From assembly GCF_947648125.1 (NCBI RefSeq), contig NZ_CANSMR010000015.1, forward strand, positions 143,009-207,008: a stretch of 64,000 bases of DNA, read 5' to 3'. The notes below the pieces were generated by a model that saw only the letters and a program-made list of their open reading frames with translations, made no database searches and was not told the DNA's origin. The stretch comes from an uncultured Bradyrhizobium sp. GTDB taxonomy: Bacteria > Pseudomonadota > Alphaproteobacteria > Rhizobiales > Xanthobacteraceae. The position numbers were made by a program, and so were the translations under genes. Positions 9,048 to 19,748 of the stretch are shown piece after piece (position 1 is the stretch's first letter; every line of letters begins with the position of its first letter).

Positions 9048-9113
9048 CCCGCAAAGAAGAGATCGCGCCGCGCTATCGAGTCGAGGCGCTGCGACACCTT
9101 GCTGGGAATCCCA

Positions 9114-9779
9114 ATGGCACATGATCTCCTGTCTTTCTTCACGGCGTGGATGGCGGCCCCCGGCCGCGTCGGCGCCATCGCGCCCTCGGGCACAGCGCTC
9201 GCCGAACTGATCACGCGCGACATCAGCGCCAAGACCGGCCCGGTGCTGGAGCTCGGTCCTGGAACGGGCGCCTTCACCTATCAGCTGCTGAAGCGCGGCG
9301 TGCGCCAGCAGGATCTCACGCTGATCGAATACGGCTCGGATTTCATGCGGCTGTTGCAGCTCCGCTTTCCCGGCGCGCGCGTGCTGTGGATGGACGCCGC
9401 ACGGCTGGCCTCGGAACGGCTGTACGAGGGCGCGCCGGTCGGCGCTGTCGTCAGCGGACTGCCGCTGCTCAACATGTCGCCGCGCAAGGTGATCTCGATC
9501 GTCAACGGCGCATTCAGCTACATGCGTCCCGGCGGCGCGTTCTATCAATTCACCTATGGGATGCGCTGCCCGGTGCCGCGGCCGATCCTCGACCGGCTCA
9601 GTCTGCGCGCCACGCTGGTCGATCGCGCCATCCTCAACGTGCCGCCCGCCGCGGTTTACCGGCTGACGCGACGCCCGCAATACAAGCTGATCACGCGCGA
9701 CGTCACCCCCGCGACCGATGCAGGTGTCTCGCCGATCAAGAAGGAACGCCGGGCCAGCGAGGACTGCGCCGTCGTGTAA
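9114..9779 (+). CDS. SAM-dependent methyltransferase, phospholipid N-methyltransferase-like
   Basis: Protein of 221 residues. A class I SAM motif is visible (VLELGPGTGAFTYQLL, residues about 45-60), with the opening HDLLSFFTAWMAAPGRVGAIAPSG typical of the rhizobial PmtA-like group that methylates phosphatidylethanolamine or is annotated as rRNA-adenine-dimethylase-like. Motif II/III region SGLPLLNM matches the family. It follows the two-component operon on the same strand with regulator-type repeats between, so it may be an output gene. It converges on pyrG with only 19 bases between stops. Exact substrate uncertain. Confidence 0.8.
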   Translation: MAHDLLSFFTAWMAAPGRVGAIAPSGTALAELITRDISAKTGPVLELGPGTGAFTYQLLKRGVRQQDLTLIEYGSDFMRLLQLRFPGARVLWMDAARLASERLYEGAPVGAVVSGLPLLNMSPRKVISIVNGAFSYMRPGGAFYQFTYGMRCPVPRPILDRLSLRATLVDRAILNVPPAAVYRLTRRPQYKLITRDVTPATDAGVSPIKKERRASEDCAVV

Positions 9780-9798
9780 CGGCGCAGCTGACGGCCGC

Positions 9799-11436
<1,638 letters not shown>

Positions 11437-11597
11437 TTACCTTTAATCCGCTTCCTGCGATTCGCAAAACGAATCGGCCGTTCCCGGCAAACAAACCACC
11501 GGGCTGTGGGTTACGTTAAACTGAGAGCGATTTCAGAGCATTAATGAGGGTTTCTGATGCAGGATGCCAGCGCTGCATCCTGCATGGCCACCCTGCT

Positions 11598-11987
11598 TTA
11601 TTGCGACCGTGGTGCCTGCGGGCCGCTCGGAGCCTGCTGCCCCTGCTGCTCGTCGGTCTTCTTCAGCGAATCGAGGATGCCGCCGGAGGTCGGTGCATTC
11701 ATCGGCGTGCCGCCGGCCGGCTGGGTCTGCGCCGGTGCGCCGGTGCCGATGATCGAGCTCGGCTTGCGGTCGTAGCCTGCGTACCAGGACAGGAACAGGC
11801 TGGTGAGGAAGAAGCCGGCCGCGAGGATCGCGGTGGTCCGCGACAACAGATTCGCGGTGCCGCGGCTGGACATGAAGCCGGCGCCGCCGCCCATACCAAG
11901 GCCGCCGCCTTCGGATTTTTGCAACAGCACGGCGCCGATCATGACGGCGACGATCATGAGATGAATAATGATAACGACAGTCTGCAT
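11598..11987 (-). CDS. secG: Preprotein translocase subunit SecG
   Basis: Small inner-membrane component of the SecYEG channel. 129 residues with two membrane helices (about 3-22 and 52-72) and the conserved loop between them (LLQKSEGGGLGMGGG, then RGTANLLSR). The Pro/Gln-rich cytoplasmic tail is longer than in enterobacteria, as is usual in Rhizobiales. The start is ATG 11987 (MQTVVIIIHLM); an in-frame upstream start would add a non-conserved extension. The order tpiA-secG-pyrG on one strand is common in alphaproteobacteria; here a two-gene regulator/acetyltransferase pair intervenes between tpiA and secG. Confidence 0.95.
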   Translation of the reverse strand: MQTVVIIIHLMIVAVMIGAVLLQKSEGGGLGMGGGAGFMSSRGTANLLSRTTAILAAGFFLTSLFLSWYAGYDRKPSSIIGTGAPAQTQPAGGTPMNAPTSGGILDSLKKTDEQQGQQAPSGPQAPRSQ

Positions 11988-12155
11988 CGCAAGCCTTCCG
12001 TCACAAGCCGCCAAGCGGCCAGACAAACGGCGCTATCGGCTTTGCGGTTTTTCGTGAAGTCGCGCCCTGTTACACGATTGGACCGGGCATTGTCACCCCC
12101 GAGATAGTCGCAATGGCTGACATCTCAAGCGGCGGCGATTGCGTCGGTTCGCGCC

Positions 12156-12185
12156 TTGATCGGAACCGGCCTTTTCCATTATAAT
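12156..12185 (+). promoter_or_regulatory. Sigma-70-type promoter of the XRE gene, probably giving a leaderless mRNA
   Basis: TTGATC (12,156-12,161), an 18-base spacer and a perfect TATAAT (12,180-12,185). A start site about seven bases further on coincides with the ATG at 12,192, and no ribosome-binding site fits between. Confidence 0.55.
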
Positions 12186-12191
12186 AGACAT

Positions 12192-12758
12192 ATGGATACT
12201 TTGGTAGACGACCTCAGCCAGCGCCTGGCGCAGCGGATCAGGCTCGAGCGGGACGGCCGGGGCTGGTCGCTGGCCGAGCTTGCCGAACGCTCCGGCGTCT
12301 CGAAGGCGACGATCAGCAAGATCGAGCGCGCCGAGGTCAGCCCCACCGCGGTGGTGCTGGTGCGCCTCGCCTCGGCCTTCGACCTCACGCTGGCCGGGCT
12401 GATGTTGCGCGCCGAGGGCCAGGGCGAGCGGCTGTCGCGCGCCGCCACCCAGCCGATCTGGAGCGATCCGGAAACCGGCTATCTGCGCCGCCAAGTGTTC
12501 AGCCGCCCCGATCATCCTGTCGAGCTGGTGCGGGTGGAAATGCCGCCGAAGCAATCCGTGACCTTGCCCGCCTCGTCCTACGCCCATATCCGCCAACTGG
12601 TCTGGGTGCTGAGCGGCAGCCTCGTCATCACCGAGGGCGGCGCGCGCTACGTGCTCGCGAGCGGCGATTGCCTCGGCTTCGGCCCGCCCGCTGAGACCAC
12701 CTTCGCCAACGAAACCAACGCCGGCTGCACCTATGTGGTCGCCCTGGCCCGGAGCTGA
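12192..12758 (+). CDS. XRE-family regulator with C-terminal cupin domain
   Basis: Protein of 188 residues. An N-terminal Cro/CI-type helix-turn-helix (residues about 8-65, RGWSLAELAERSGVSKATISKIER) is followed by a C-terminal cupin barrel (HIRQLVWVLSGSLVITEGG and the LASGDCLGFGPP segment). This HTH-cupin architecture is typical of small-molecule-responsive regulators of catabolic or resistance genes. It ends three bases before an acetyltransferase gene, so the two form an operon. The ATG at 12,192 lies at the predicted transcription start. Confidence 0.9.
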   Translation: MDTLVDDLSQRLAQRIRLERDGRGWSLAELAERSGVSKATISKIERAEVSPTAVVLVRLASAFDLTLAGLMLRAEGQGERLSRAATQPIWSDPETGYLRRQVFSRPDHPVELVRVEMPPKQSVTLPASSYAHIRQLVWVLSGSLVITEGGARYVLASGDCLGFGPPAETTFANETNAGCTYVVALARS

Positions 12759-12761
12759 TGC

Positions 12762-13295
12762 ATGTCGCAGTTCGCCATCAAGCCGCTCGCCGACGAACCT
12801 CAGATTCGCAGCGCGCTCGGCGATCTGTTGATTGAGACCGTCGCCAGCGGCGGCTCCGTGAGCTTCATGCATCCACTGTCGCCGGATGACGCCGATGCAT
12901 TCTGGCAGGATTCGCTCGGTGCCGCCGCGCGCGGCGAGCGAGTGGTGCTCGGCGCGTTCGACGGCGACAAGCTGATCAGCACCGTGACGCTGCAGCTCAA
13001 GCTGCCGCCGAACCAGCCGCATCGGGCGGAGATCGCCAAGATGATGACGCGCCTCAGCCACCGCAACCGCGGGGTGGCGACCGCATTGCTACGCGCCGCC
13101 GAAGCACTCGCGATCGGGCACGGACGCACGCTGCTGGTGCTCGACACCGCCGTCGATGACGGCGCCGCGCCGCTGTACGAGAAGCAGGGCTTTCGGCTCA
13201 GCGGCATCATCCCGGACTACGCACTGAAGCCGCATGGCGGCCTCACCGGGACGATGATTTATTGGAAACGGATCGGGACGGCTGCGGCCGCGTGA
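12762..13295 (+). CDS. GNAT-family N-acetyltransferase
   Basis: Protein of 177 residues. The acetyl-CoA binding motif A is visible as HRNRGVATALLRAAEALA (about residues 103-120), followed by a LVLDTAVDDGAAPLYEKQGF strand-helix that closes the GNAT fold. The substrate is unknown; proteins of this subgroup are often annotated as amino-acid or antibiotic acetyltransferases. It is co-transcribed with the XRE-cupin regulator upstream, which probably controls it. A chromosomal palindromic repeat follows. Confidence 0.88.
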   Translation: MSQFAIKPLADEPQIRSALGDLLIETVASGGSVSFMHPLSPDDADAFWQDSLGAAARGERVVLGAFDGDKLISTVTLQLKLPPNQPHRAEIAKMMTRLSHRNRGVATALLRAAEALAIGHGRTLLVLDTAVDDGAAPLYEKQGFRLSGIIPDYALKPHGGLTGTMIYWKRIGTAAAA

Positions 13296-13328
13296 TTCTG
13301 CCTCTCATGACCGGCTGCGGTCTATACC

Positions 13329-13415
13329 CGTCATTGCGAGGAGCGACAGCGACGAAGCAATCCATCGATCCGCATATGCGGTGGAATGGATTGCTTCGCT
13401 TCGCTCGCAATGACG
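13329..13415. repeat. Bradyrhizobium-type palindromic intergenic repeat
   Basis: CGTCATTGCGAG at the left end and CTCGCAATGACG at the right end are inverted copies, and GAAGCAATCCAT pairs with ATGGATTGCTTC inside them. This family is scattered through Bradyrhizobium and Rhodopseudomonas intergenic regions. Here it separates the convergent acetyltransferase and tpiA genes. Confidence 0.8.
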
Positions 13416-13434
13416 CGGTTTGGGCCGAGGCCGC

Positions 13435-14187
13435 CTAACAGCCCGCGGCGATCGCCAGGAAATCCGATGCCTTCAGGCTCGCGCCGCCGACCAGCGCGCC
13501 GTTGACATTGGCGACGGCCATCAGCTCGGCGGCGTTCGACGGCTTCACCGAGCCGCCATAGAGGATCCTGATCCGGTTTCCCTCGCCCTTGAAGCGATCG
13601 GTGAGCTGACCTCGGATAAACCTGTGAACTTCCTCGACATCCTTGGCGGTCGGGGTCAGGCCGGTGCCGATCGCCCAGACCGGCTCATAGGCCACCACCA
13701 GATTGGCCGCGGTCGAGCCGTCGGGCAGCGAGCCGGCAAGCTGGGTGCCGCAGACATTGAGCGTCTTGCCGGCGTCGCGCTGCTCGCGCGTCTCGCCGAT
13801 GCAGACGATCGCGGTCAGCCCGGCGCGCCACACGGCCTCCGCCTTCTGCCGAATCAGAGCGTCGGTCTCACCATGATCGGCGCGCCGCTCGGAGTGGCCG
13901 ACGATGATGGCGACCGCGCCGAGATCCCTGAACATTTCCGCCGAGAGGTCGCCGGTGTGCGCGCCCGAAGCCTTCGGGTGGCAATCCTGGGCGCCGACGG
14001 CGACCTTCGAGCCGCGCGCCTTGTCGGCAAAAGCCCCGACCAATGTCGCCGGCGGACAGACCAGGAGATCGGCCTTCCCGGCGACATCGCCGGCGCCGGC
14101 CAGCATCGCCTCGAACTCGGCAAAAGAGGATTTCAGGCCGTTCATTTTCCAGTTGCCGGCGATCAGCGGCCGGATGGCGTCGGTCAT
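13435..14187 (-). CDS. tpiA: Triosephosphate isomerase
   Basis: Interconverts dihydroxyacetone phosphate and glyceraldehyde 3-phosphate in glycolysis and gluconeogenesis. Full length at 250 residues. Catalytic and binding motifs are all present: GNWKMNG (Asn/Lys), GHSERR (electrophilic His), [11 protein letters not shown] (catalytic Glu and flexible loop) and YGGSVKPSN (phosphate). It is divergent from the PpiD-like gene. Confidence 0.98.
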   Translation of the reverse strand: MTDAIRPLIAGNWKMNGLKSSFAEFEAMLAGAGDVAGKADLLVCPPATLVGAFADKARGSKVAVGAQDCHPKASGAHTGDLSAEMFRDLGAVAIIVGHSERRADHGETDALIRQKAEAVWRAGLTAIVCIGETREQRDAGKTLNVCGTQLAGSLPDGSTAANLVVAYEPVWAIGTGLTPTAKDVEEVHRFIRGQLTDRFKGEGNRIRILYGGSVKPSNAAELMAVANVNGALVGGASLKASDFLAIAAGC

Positions 14188-14427
14188 GTCGGATTTCCCA
14201 TCATACTAGCGTGCCCCTGCGCTATCAGAGCCGGGCGGCGACTTCCAGAGCGCGGCTTCGCGCTTGCCGTGCGACGCTTCCGCCCGCGCGCCCGAGGTTG
14301 CGGGGGGACACGAGCCACTTTATAAGCGTTTTCAATTCGGTGACGCCCTGCTGCCGGACAAAAAGTCCCGACTTTTGGTCCCACTTGGGCACGATCCGGT
14401 TCCCCTCCTGTAAAACAAGTTGGACCC

Positions 14428-16329
14428 ATGCTTCGAGGAATGCGGAAAGCCTCATCAAATTGGCTCGGCAAGACGATTATGGCCGTGGTGATGGGCGTTT
14501 TGATCGTCAGTTTCGGAATTTGGGGCATTGCCGACATCTTCAAGGGGTTTGGCCAGTCGACCTTCGCCAAGGTGGGCGGGACCGAGATTTCGGCCGAGCA
14601 GTTCCGCCAGATCTACACCGACCGCCTGCAGCAGCTCGGCCGCCAGTTCGGCCGTCCGCTGACCCCGGACCAGGCGCGCGCCTTCGGGATTGACCGCCAG
14701 GTGCTGCAGCAGACGCTCGCGGAAGCCGCACTGGACGAGGAAGCGCGCCGCATGGGCCTCAACCAGTCCGATGCCGAGGTGCTGCGCACGATCTACAACG
14801 ATCCGAACTTCAAGGGCCTCAACGGCCAGTTCGATCCGCAGCGCTTCCAGTCCGTGATCCGCAACTTCGGCTACACCGAGGGCCGCTACATCGCCGAGCA
14901 GCGCCGCGTCGGCCTGCGGCGGCAGATCGCCGGCACCATCTCGTCCGGAATCGAGCCGACCAAATCGATAGTCGAGGCGCTGACCCGTTTCCAGAACGAG
15001 CAACGCTCGATCGACTTCGTCACGCTCGGCGCCGCGCAAGCCGGCACCATCGATCCGCCCTCGCCCGAGGCGCTCGCCGCCTATTTCGAGGACCACAAGG
15101 TCCAGTTCCGCGCGCCCGAGTACCGCAAGATCGCCTTCGTCGCGATCACGCCGGAAGAAATCGGCAAGTGGGAAACCGTGTCCGACGAGGATGCCAAGAA
15201 GATCTTCGAGGAGCGCAAGGACCGGCTCAGCACGCCGGAGAAGCGCGAGGTCTCGCAGATCGTGTTTCCGGACGCCGGTGAGGCGCAGGCCGCCCGCGCC
15301 CGCATCACTTCGGGCGCCTCGTTCGACGACATCGCCAAGGAGCGCAAGCTCAATCCCGCCGACGTCAATCTCGGTCTGGTCGCGAAGTCTGCGATCCTCG
15401 ATCCGGCCGTCGGCGACGCCGCCTTCTCCCTGCCCGCAGGCGAAGTCAGCCAGCCGGTCCAGGGCCGCTTCGGCGTGGCGCTGGTCAAGGTCGGCAAGAT
15501 CGAGCCCGGCGTGACCCCGAACTATGAGAGCCTTGCGCAGCAGGTGAAGAACGAGATCGCGACCGAGCGCGCCCGCGCCAAGGTCGCCGAGCTCCGCGAC
15601 AAGATGGAAGACGAGCGCGGCGGCGGCTCCAGCGTCGTCGACGCGGCGCAGAAGCTGAAATTGACCGCCGTCACCATCGACGCCGTCGATCGCTCGGGGC
15701 GTCTGCCGAATGGCCAGGTCGCGTCGAACATCCCGCGCGGCCTCGACGTGGTGTCGCAGGCCTTCAACAGCGACGTCGGCGTCGACAACGACCCGATCCA
15801 GTTCAACAACGGCTATGTCTGGTACGACGTAACAGGCATCACGCCATCGCGCGAGCGCACCCTCGACGAGGTCCGCGACCAGGTCGAGGCCAAGTGGCGC
15901 GAGGACCAGATCTCCGCCAAGCTGCGCGCCAAGGCGACCGAGATCGTCCAGAAGCTCGACGGCGGCGCCAAGCTCGCCGACGAGGCCACCGCGGCCGGCG
16001 TCAAGGTCGAGACCGCTGCGAACTTCCGCCGCGAGGCCACGCTGCCCAACGTGCCGGCCGGCGTGATCGCGGCCGCATTCCGCACCGCCAAGGACGGCGA
16101 CGGACAGACCTCGGCGGCCGGCGGCAGCCAGTGGGTGGTGTTCCGCGTCACCGATGTGACGGTGCCCCCGGTCGACTTCGCCTCCAACGAGGTCAAGCAG
16201 CTCTCCGAGGCGCTGCGGCGCTCGCTCAGCGACGAGCAGGTCGCGCAATACGTCGCGAAGATCGAGACCGACATCGGTGTGACCGTCAACCAGGCAGCCT
16301 TCGCACAGGTGACAGGCGCGAATAATTGA
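14428..16329 (+). CDS. ppiD: PpiD-like peptidyl-prolyl isomerase (SurA N-terminal / parvulin)
   Basis: Membrane-anchored periplasmic foldase of 633 residues. One membrane helix (residues about 17-36, [19 protein letters not shown]) is followed by a SurA-N-like chaperone region and a PpiC-type parvulin domain ([19 protein letters not shown] to [21 protein letters not shown]). A second SurA-like segment completes the protein. PpiD-type proteins help fold outer-membrane and exported proteins near the Sec translocon. It is followed 70 bases later by trpD on the same strand. Confidence 0.9.
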   Translation: MLRGMRKASSNWLGKTIMAVVMGVLIVSFGIWGIADIFKGFGQSTFAKVGGTEISAEQFRQIYTDRLQQLGRQFGRPLTPDQARAFGIDRQVLQQTLAEAALDEEARRMGLNQSDAEVLRTIYNDPNFKGLNGQFDPQRFQSVIRNFGYTEGRYIAEQRRVGLRRQIAGTISSGIEPTKSIVEALTRFQNEQRSIDFVTLGAAQAGTIDPPSPEALAAYFEDHKVQFRAPEYRKIAFVAITPEEIGKWETVSDEDAKKIFEERKDRLSTPEKREVSQIVFPDAGEAQAARARITSGASFDDIAKERKLNPADVNLGLVAKSAILDPAVGDAAFSLPAGEVSQPVQGRFGVALVKVGKIEPGVTPNYESLAQQVKNEIATERARAKVAELRDKMEDERGGGSSVVDAAQKLKLTAVTIDAVDRSGRLPNGQVASNIPRGLDVVSQAFNSDVGVDNDPIQFNNGYVWYDVTGITPSRERTLDEVRDQVEAKWREDQISAKLRAKATEIVQKLDGGAKLADEATAAGVKVETAANFRREATLPNVPAGVIAAAFRTAKDGDGQTSAAGGSQWVVFRVTDVTVPPVDFASNEVKQLSEALRRSLSDEQVAQYVAKIETDIGVTVNQAAFAQVTGANN

Positions 16330-16399
16330 GCATGATCGGGACAGCGCGACGACGCGCTGCGCGGCGATCAAGCTCCAACAACAGACCCTGAGCCAGCGA

Positions 16400-17413
16400 A
16401 TGGACGACCTGAAATCGATCATCGGAAAAGTCGCCACCGGCGCCACGCTGACGCGTGAAGAAGCGGCGTCCGCCTTCGACAGCATGATGTCGGGCGAGGC
16501 CACGCCCTCGCAGATGGGGGGGCTGTTGATGGCGCTGCGGGTGCGCGGCGAGACCGTCGATGAGATCACCGGCGCGGTGACCGCGATGCGCGGCAAGATG
16601 CTGCCGGTCACCGCACCGGCGGAGGCCGTCGACATCGTCGGCACCGGCGGCGACGGCTCGGGCTCGGTCAACGTCTCGACCTGCGCCGCCTTCATCGTGG
16701 CCGGCGCCGGCGTACCCGTTGCCAAGCATGGCAACCGCGCGCTGTCATCGCGCTCGGGCGCCGCCGATGTGCTGGCCGCGCTCGGCGTCAAACTCGACCT
16801 GACGCCTGCGCAGGTCGGGCGCTGCGTCAAGGAAGCCGGCATCGGCTTCATGTTCGCGCCTTCGCATCATCCGGCCATGAAGAATGTCGGCCCGACCCGG
16901 GTCGAACTCGCCACCCGCACCATCTTCAACCTGCTCGGGCCGCTGTCGAACCCGGCCGGCGTCAAGCGGCAGATGGTCGGCGTGTTCTCGCGGCAATGGG
17001 TGCAGCCGCTGGCGCAGGTGTTGAAGAACCTCGGCTCCGACAAGGTCTGGGTCGTGCACGGCTCCGACGGCCTCGACGAGATCACCCTCACCGGCCCGAC
17101 CTTCGTTGCAACCCTTGAGAACGGCGAGATCAGGACGTCAGAGGTGACGCCGGAAGATGCGGGCCTCGGCCGCGTCGGCGGCGAGGCGCTGAAGGGCGGC
17201 GATGCCGATGCCAATGCGATCGCGCTGTCCGGCGTGCTTGCCGGCAAGCCGAGCGCCTATCGTGACGTCGCCCTGCTCAACGCGGCCGCCGCGCTGATCG
17301 TGGCCGGCCGTGCCAAGGATTTGAAGGAAGGCGTGGCGATCGGCACCCAGTCGCTCGACAGCGGCGCGGCCGCTGCGCGGCTGAAGCATCTGGTCGCGGT
17401 TTCCAACGGTTGA
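16400..17413 (+). CDS. trpD: Anthranilate phosphoribosyltransferase
   Basis: Second step of tryptophan synthesis: anthranilate plus PRPP to phosphoribosyl-anthranilate. 337 residues. PRPP-binding [14 protein letters not shown] near residue 75, the anthranilate-contacting [17 protein letters not shown] and the conserved [32 protein letters not shown] are present (shown here in part: [16 protein letters not shown]). It is followed by trpC after ten bases, so it is part of a trpD-trpC-moaC transcription unit. No trp leader is seen upstream. Confidence 0.97.
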   Translation: MDDLKSIIGKVATGATLTREEAASAFDSMMSGEATPSQMGGLLMALRVRGETVDEITGAVTAMRGKMLPVTAPAEAVDIVGTGGDGSGSVNVSTCAAFIVAGAGVPVAKHGNRALSSRSGAADVLAALGVKLDLTPAQVGRCVKEAGIGFMFAPSHHPAMKNVGPTRVELATRTIFNLLGPLSNPAGVKRQMVGVFSRQWVQPLAQVLKNLGSDKVWVVHGSDGLDEITLTGPTFVATLENGEIRTSEVTPEDAGLGRVGGEALKGGDADANAIALSGVLAGKPSAYRDVALLNAAAALIVAGRAKDLKEGVAIGTQSLDSGAAAARLKHLVAVSNG

Positions 17414-17423
17414 GAATTAAGCG

Positions 17424-18245
17424 ATGTCCGACATCCTGACCAAGATCGAGGCTTACAAGCGCGAGGAGATCGCCGCCGCGAAGCGTGCGCGTCCGCTCGC
17501 CGACGTCGAGGCGCGGGCGAAGGCGGGCCCAGCCCCGCGCGGCTTCGTCCGTGCGCTGAAGGACAAGCATGCTCGCGGCGACTACGCTCTGATCGCAGAG
17601 GTCAAGAAGGCCTCGCCCTCGAAGGGGCTGATCCGGGCCGACTTCGATCCGCCCGTGCTCGCGAAAGCCTATGAGGCCGGCGGCGCGGCGTGCCTGTCGG
17701 TGCTGACGGATGCGCCCTCGTTCCAGGGCCATCTCGATTTCATGGTCGCCGCGCGCGCGGCGACCAATCTGCCGGTGCTGCGCAAGGATTTCATGTTCGA
17801 CACCTACCAGGTGGCGGAGGCGCGCGCCCATGGCGCCGACTGCATCCTGATCATCATGGCCGCACTCGACGACACCGCGGCCGGCGAGATCGAGGACGCC
17901 GCGCTTGGCTACGGCATGGACGTGCTGGTCGAGATCCACGACCGCGCCGAGCTCGACCGTGCCCTAAAACTTCGCTCGCCGATGATCGGCGTCAACAACC
18001 GCAATCTGCGCACCTTCGAGACCACGCTTGCGACCAGCGAGGCGCTGGCGCCGCTGATCCCCGGCGACCACCTGATGGTCGGCGAGAGCGGCATCTTCAC
18101 GCCGGAGGATCTCGCCCGCCTCGAGCGCGTCGGAATGTCGACCTTCCTGGTGGGCGAGAGCCTGATGCGCCAGCAGGACGTCACCGCGGCGACCCGTGCC
18201 TTGCTGACGCGGCAAGCCACACCGCGCGCTACCGGCACGCGCTGA
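17424..18245 (+). CDS. trpC: Indole-3-glycerol-phosphate synthase
   Basis: Ring-closure step of tryptophan synthesis. 273 residues, the usual length for a stand-alone TrpC. Signatures are [20 protein letters not shown] (catalytic Lys), [27 protein letters not shown] and [10 protein letters not shown]. It sits between trpD and moaC, ending four bases before moaC, a linkage common in Bradyrhizobium relatives. Confidence 0.98.
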   Translation: MSDILTKIEAYKREEIAAAKRARPLADVEARAKAGPAPRGFVRALKDKHARGDYALIAEVKKASPSKGLIRADFDPPVLAKAYEAGGAACLSVLTDAPSFQGHLDFMVAARAATNLPVLRKDFMFDTYQVAEARAHGADCILIIMAALDDTAAGEIEDAALGYGMDVLVEIHDRAELDRALKLRSPMIGVNNRNLRTFETTLATSEALAPLIPGDHLMVGESGIFTPEDLARLERVGMSTFLVGESLMRQQDVTAATRALLTRQATPRATGTR

Positions 18246-18249
18246 CGCG

Positions 18250-18789
18250 ATGGCGCGGAAGACCAAAGCCAAGGGCAAGGCTAACACCAAGGCCGAACCG
18301 TCGGGCTCGGGCACCGCCCTCACCCATATCGACGCCAAGGGCGATGCGCGGATGGTCGACGTCTCGGCCAAGCCTGCGACCGAACGGACCGCGGTCGCCG
18401 AAGGCCGCGTCCTGATGAGCAAGGCAACGCTTGCGCTGATCGAGCAAGGCCAGGCAAAGAAAGGCGACGTGCTGGCGACCGCGCGGATATCAGGCATCAT
18501 GGCGGCGAAGCGAACCTCGGAATTGATCCCGCTTTGCCATCCGCTGGCGCTGACCAAGGTCACGATCGATATCGCAACCGACGACAAGCTGCCCGGCTGC
18601 ATCGTCCGCGCCAGCGTCAAGGTGACGGGGCCGACCGGCGTCGAGATGGAGGCGCTGACCGCGGTTTCGGTCGCTTGCCTGACGATCTACGACATGGTCA
18701 AGGCGGTCGACCGTGGCATCCGGATCGAAGGCATTCACCTCGTCGAGAAGATCGGCGGCAAGTCCGGGCACTATCGCGCGGGCGAGTGA
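18250..18789 (+). CDS. moaC: Cyclic pyranopterin monophosphate synthase
   Basis: Molybdenum cofactor biosynthesis; works with MoaA to form cPMP. 179 residues with a Lys-rich N-terminal extension, then the conserved core: [31 protein letters not shown] (active-site Cys-His) and [20 protein letters not shown] with Asp/Lys for catalysis. In relatives moaC is often followed directly by moeA; here moeA lies 16 kb downstream on the same strand. Confidence 0.97.
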   Translation: MARKTKAKGKANTKAEPSGSGTALTHIDAKGDARMVDVSAKPATERTAVAEGRVLMSKATLALIEQGQAKKGDVLATARISGIMAAKRTSELIPLCHPLALTKVTIDIATDDKLPGCIVRASVKVTGPTGVEMEALTAVSVACLTIYDMVKAVDRGIRIEGIHLVEKIGGKSGHYRAGE

Positions 18790-18798
18790 TTGCGACCG

Positions 18799-19590
18799 AT
18801 GCGCAGCCGACGCCTGATTTGGCTCGTTCCGATCCTGGCGGCGTTTGCCTGGCTGGCATGGATCGCGTGGCGGTGGCAGGCCGAGCGGCAAATCTATGCC
18901 GATTCGGAGAGTCCTGCCCTGACGATCACGGCGAAGCATGTCGAAGCGTTGCGCAAACTGCAGTTCGCCTGGAATACGCGGATCGAGAGCGGCGGTCCGG
19001 TCGTGGATCCGCTGGCGCCCTATGGCAGCGCGGATATCGTCGCCGACCTCGGCCCGATCATCGGCACGCGCGATCGCATGGCGGTTGCGCGGTTTCATCG
19101 CGAGGTCTCGGCGCTGCTGATCCGGGCGCTGCACAATTGCGACCTCGCCGACGGACAGTACAAGCTCGGTCATCTGGACAATGCGACGATGCAACGGCGC
19201 CTCCGGCAGGAGCTCGTCGGATTGCCCGACGCGCGCGTTGCAGCCGTCGTAGCCGAACTGCCTCGGCTCGAGCCGGACGGCAGTTTCCACTTCACGAGCC
19301 AGCACCTGCGGCTGCTGCACCAATTGAGGTTCGAGTGGCCGGATGGCGATATCATGGGGATCATCGCCGGATCGGGCTATCCCGCGCCGGCGGTCCACTT
19401 CAAGCGCCCATTCGGTGACATGACAGCGTTCGAGATCGATATGGCAGCCGTCCTGGGACTGCCACGCCCCGGCAACGATCACGTCGATCCCGTCCTCAAT
19501 CGTCTCTATTGGGACATGTGGCCGGCGCTCGAGACCTTCGTGGAGCACGTCGAGATCGACCCCGACGCGTCGTCCTGCGCCAGTAGGTAG
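18799..19590 (+). CDS. Membrane-anchored protein of unknown function
   Basis: Protein of 263 residues with a single N-terminal membrane anchor or uncleaved signal (LIWLVPILAAFAWLAWIAW, residues 6-24) and a periplasmic or cytoplasmic acidic domain without a motif I recognise. The start ATG 18,799 lies ten bases after the moaC stop, so it may ride on the trp-moa transcript. A TTG three codons earlier is possible but less likely. Base composition matches the chromosome, so there is no sign of recent transfer. Confidence 0.75.
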   Translation: MRSRRLIWLVPILAAFAWLAWIAWRWQAERQIYADSESPALTITAKHVEALRKLQFAWNTRIESGGPVVDPLAPYGSADIVADLGPIIGTRDRMAVARFHREVSALLIRALHNCDLADGQYKLGHLDNATMQRRLRQELVGLPDARVAAVVAELPRLEPDGSFHFTSQHLRLLHQLRFEWPDGDIMGIIAGSGYPAPAVHFKRPFGDMTAFEIDMAAVLGLPRPGNDHVDPVLNRLYWDMWPALETFVEHVEIDPDASSCASR

Positions 19591-19748
19591 GTCGCAGACC
19601 GTTGCGCGGCAGCGGCTTTCGCGAAGACGCACAACCTTTCGTTAACCAATCTCGCTAACCGCCGCTCCATCTCGTTTGGATACGACTTTCGCGGGCCGGA
19701 GGTGCACGAAACCTACTTCCGGGTGAAACGCCTGGGCGATAGCGACAC

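Noticed and set aside
14455-16851. 798-codon minus-strand frame opposite ppiD and trpD
   Set aside because: Covers two well-supported genes on the other strand; low-complexity composition and no motif.
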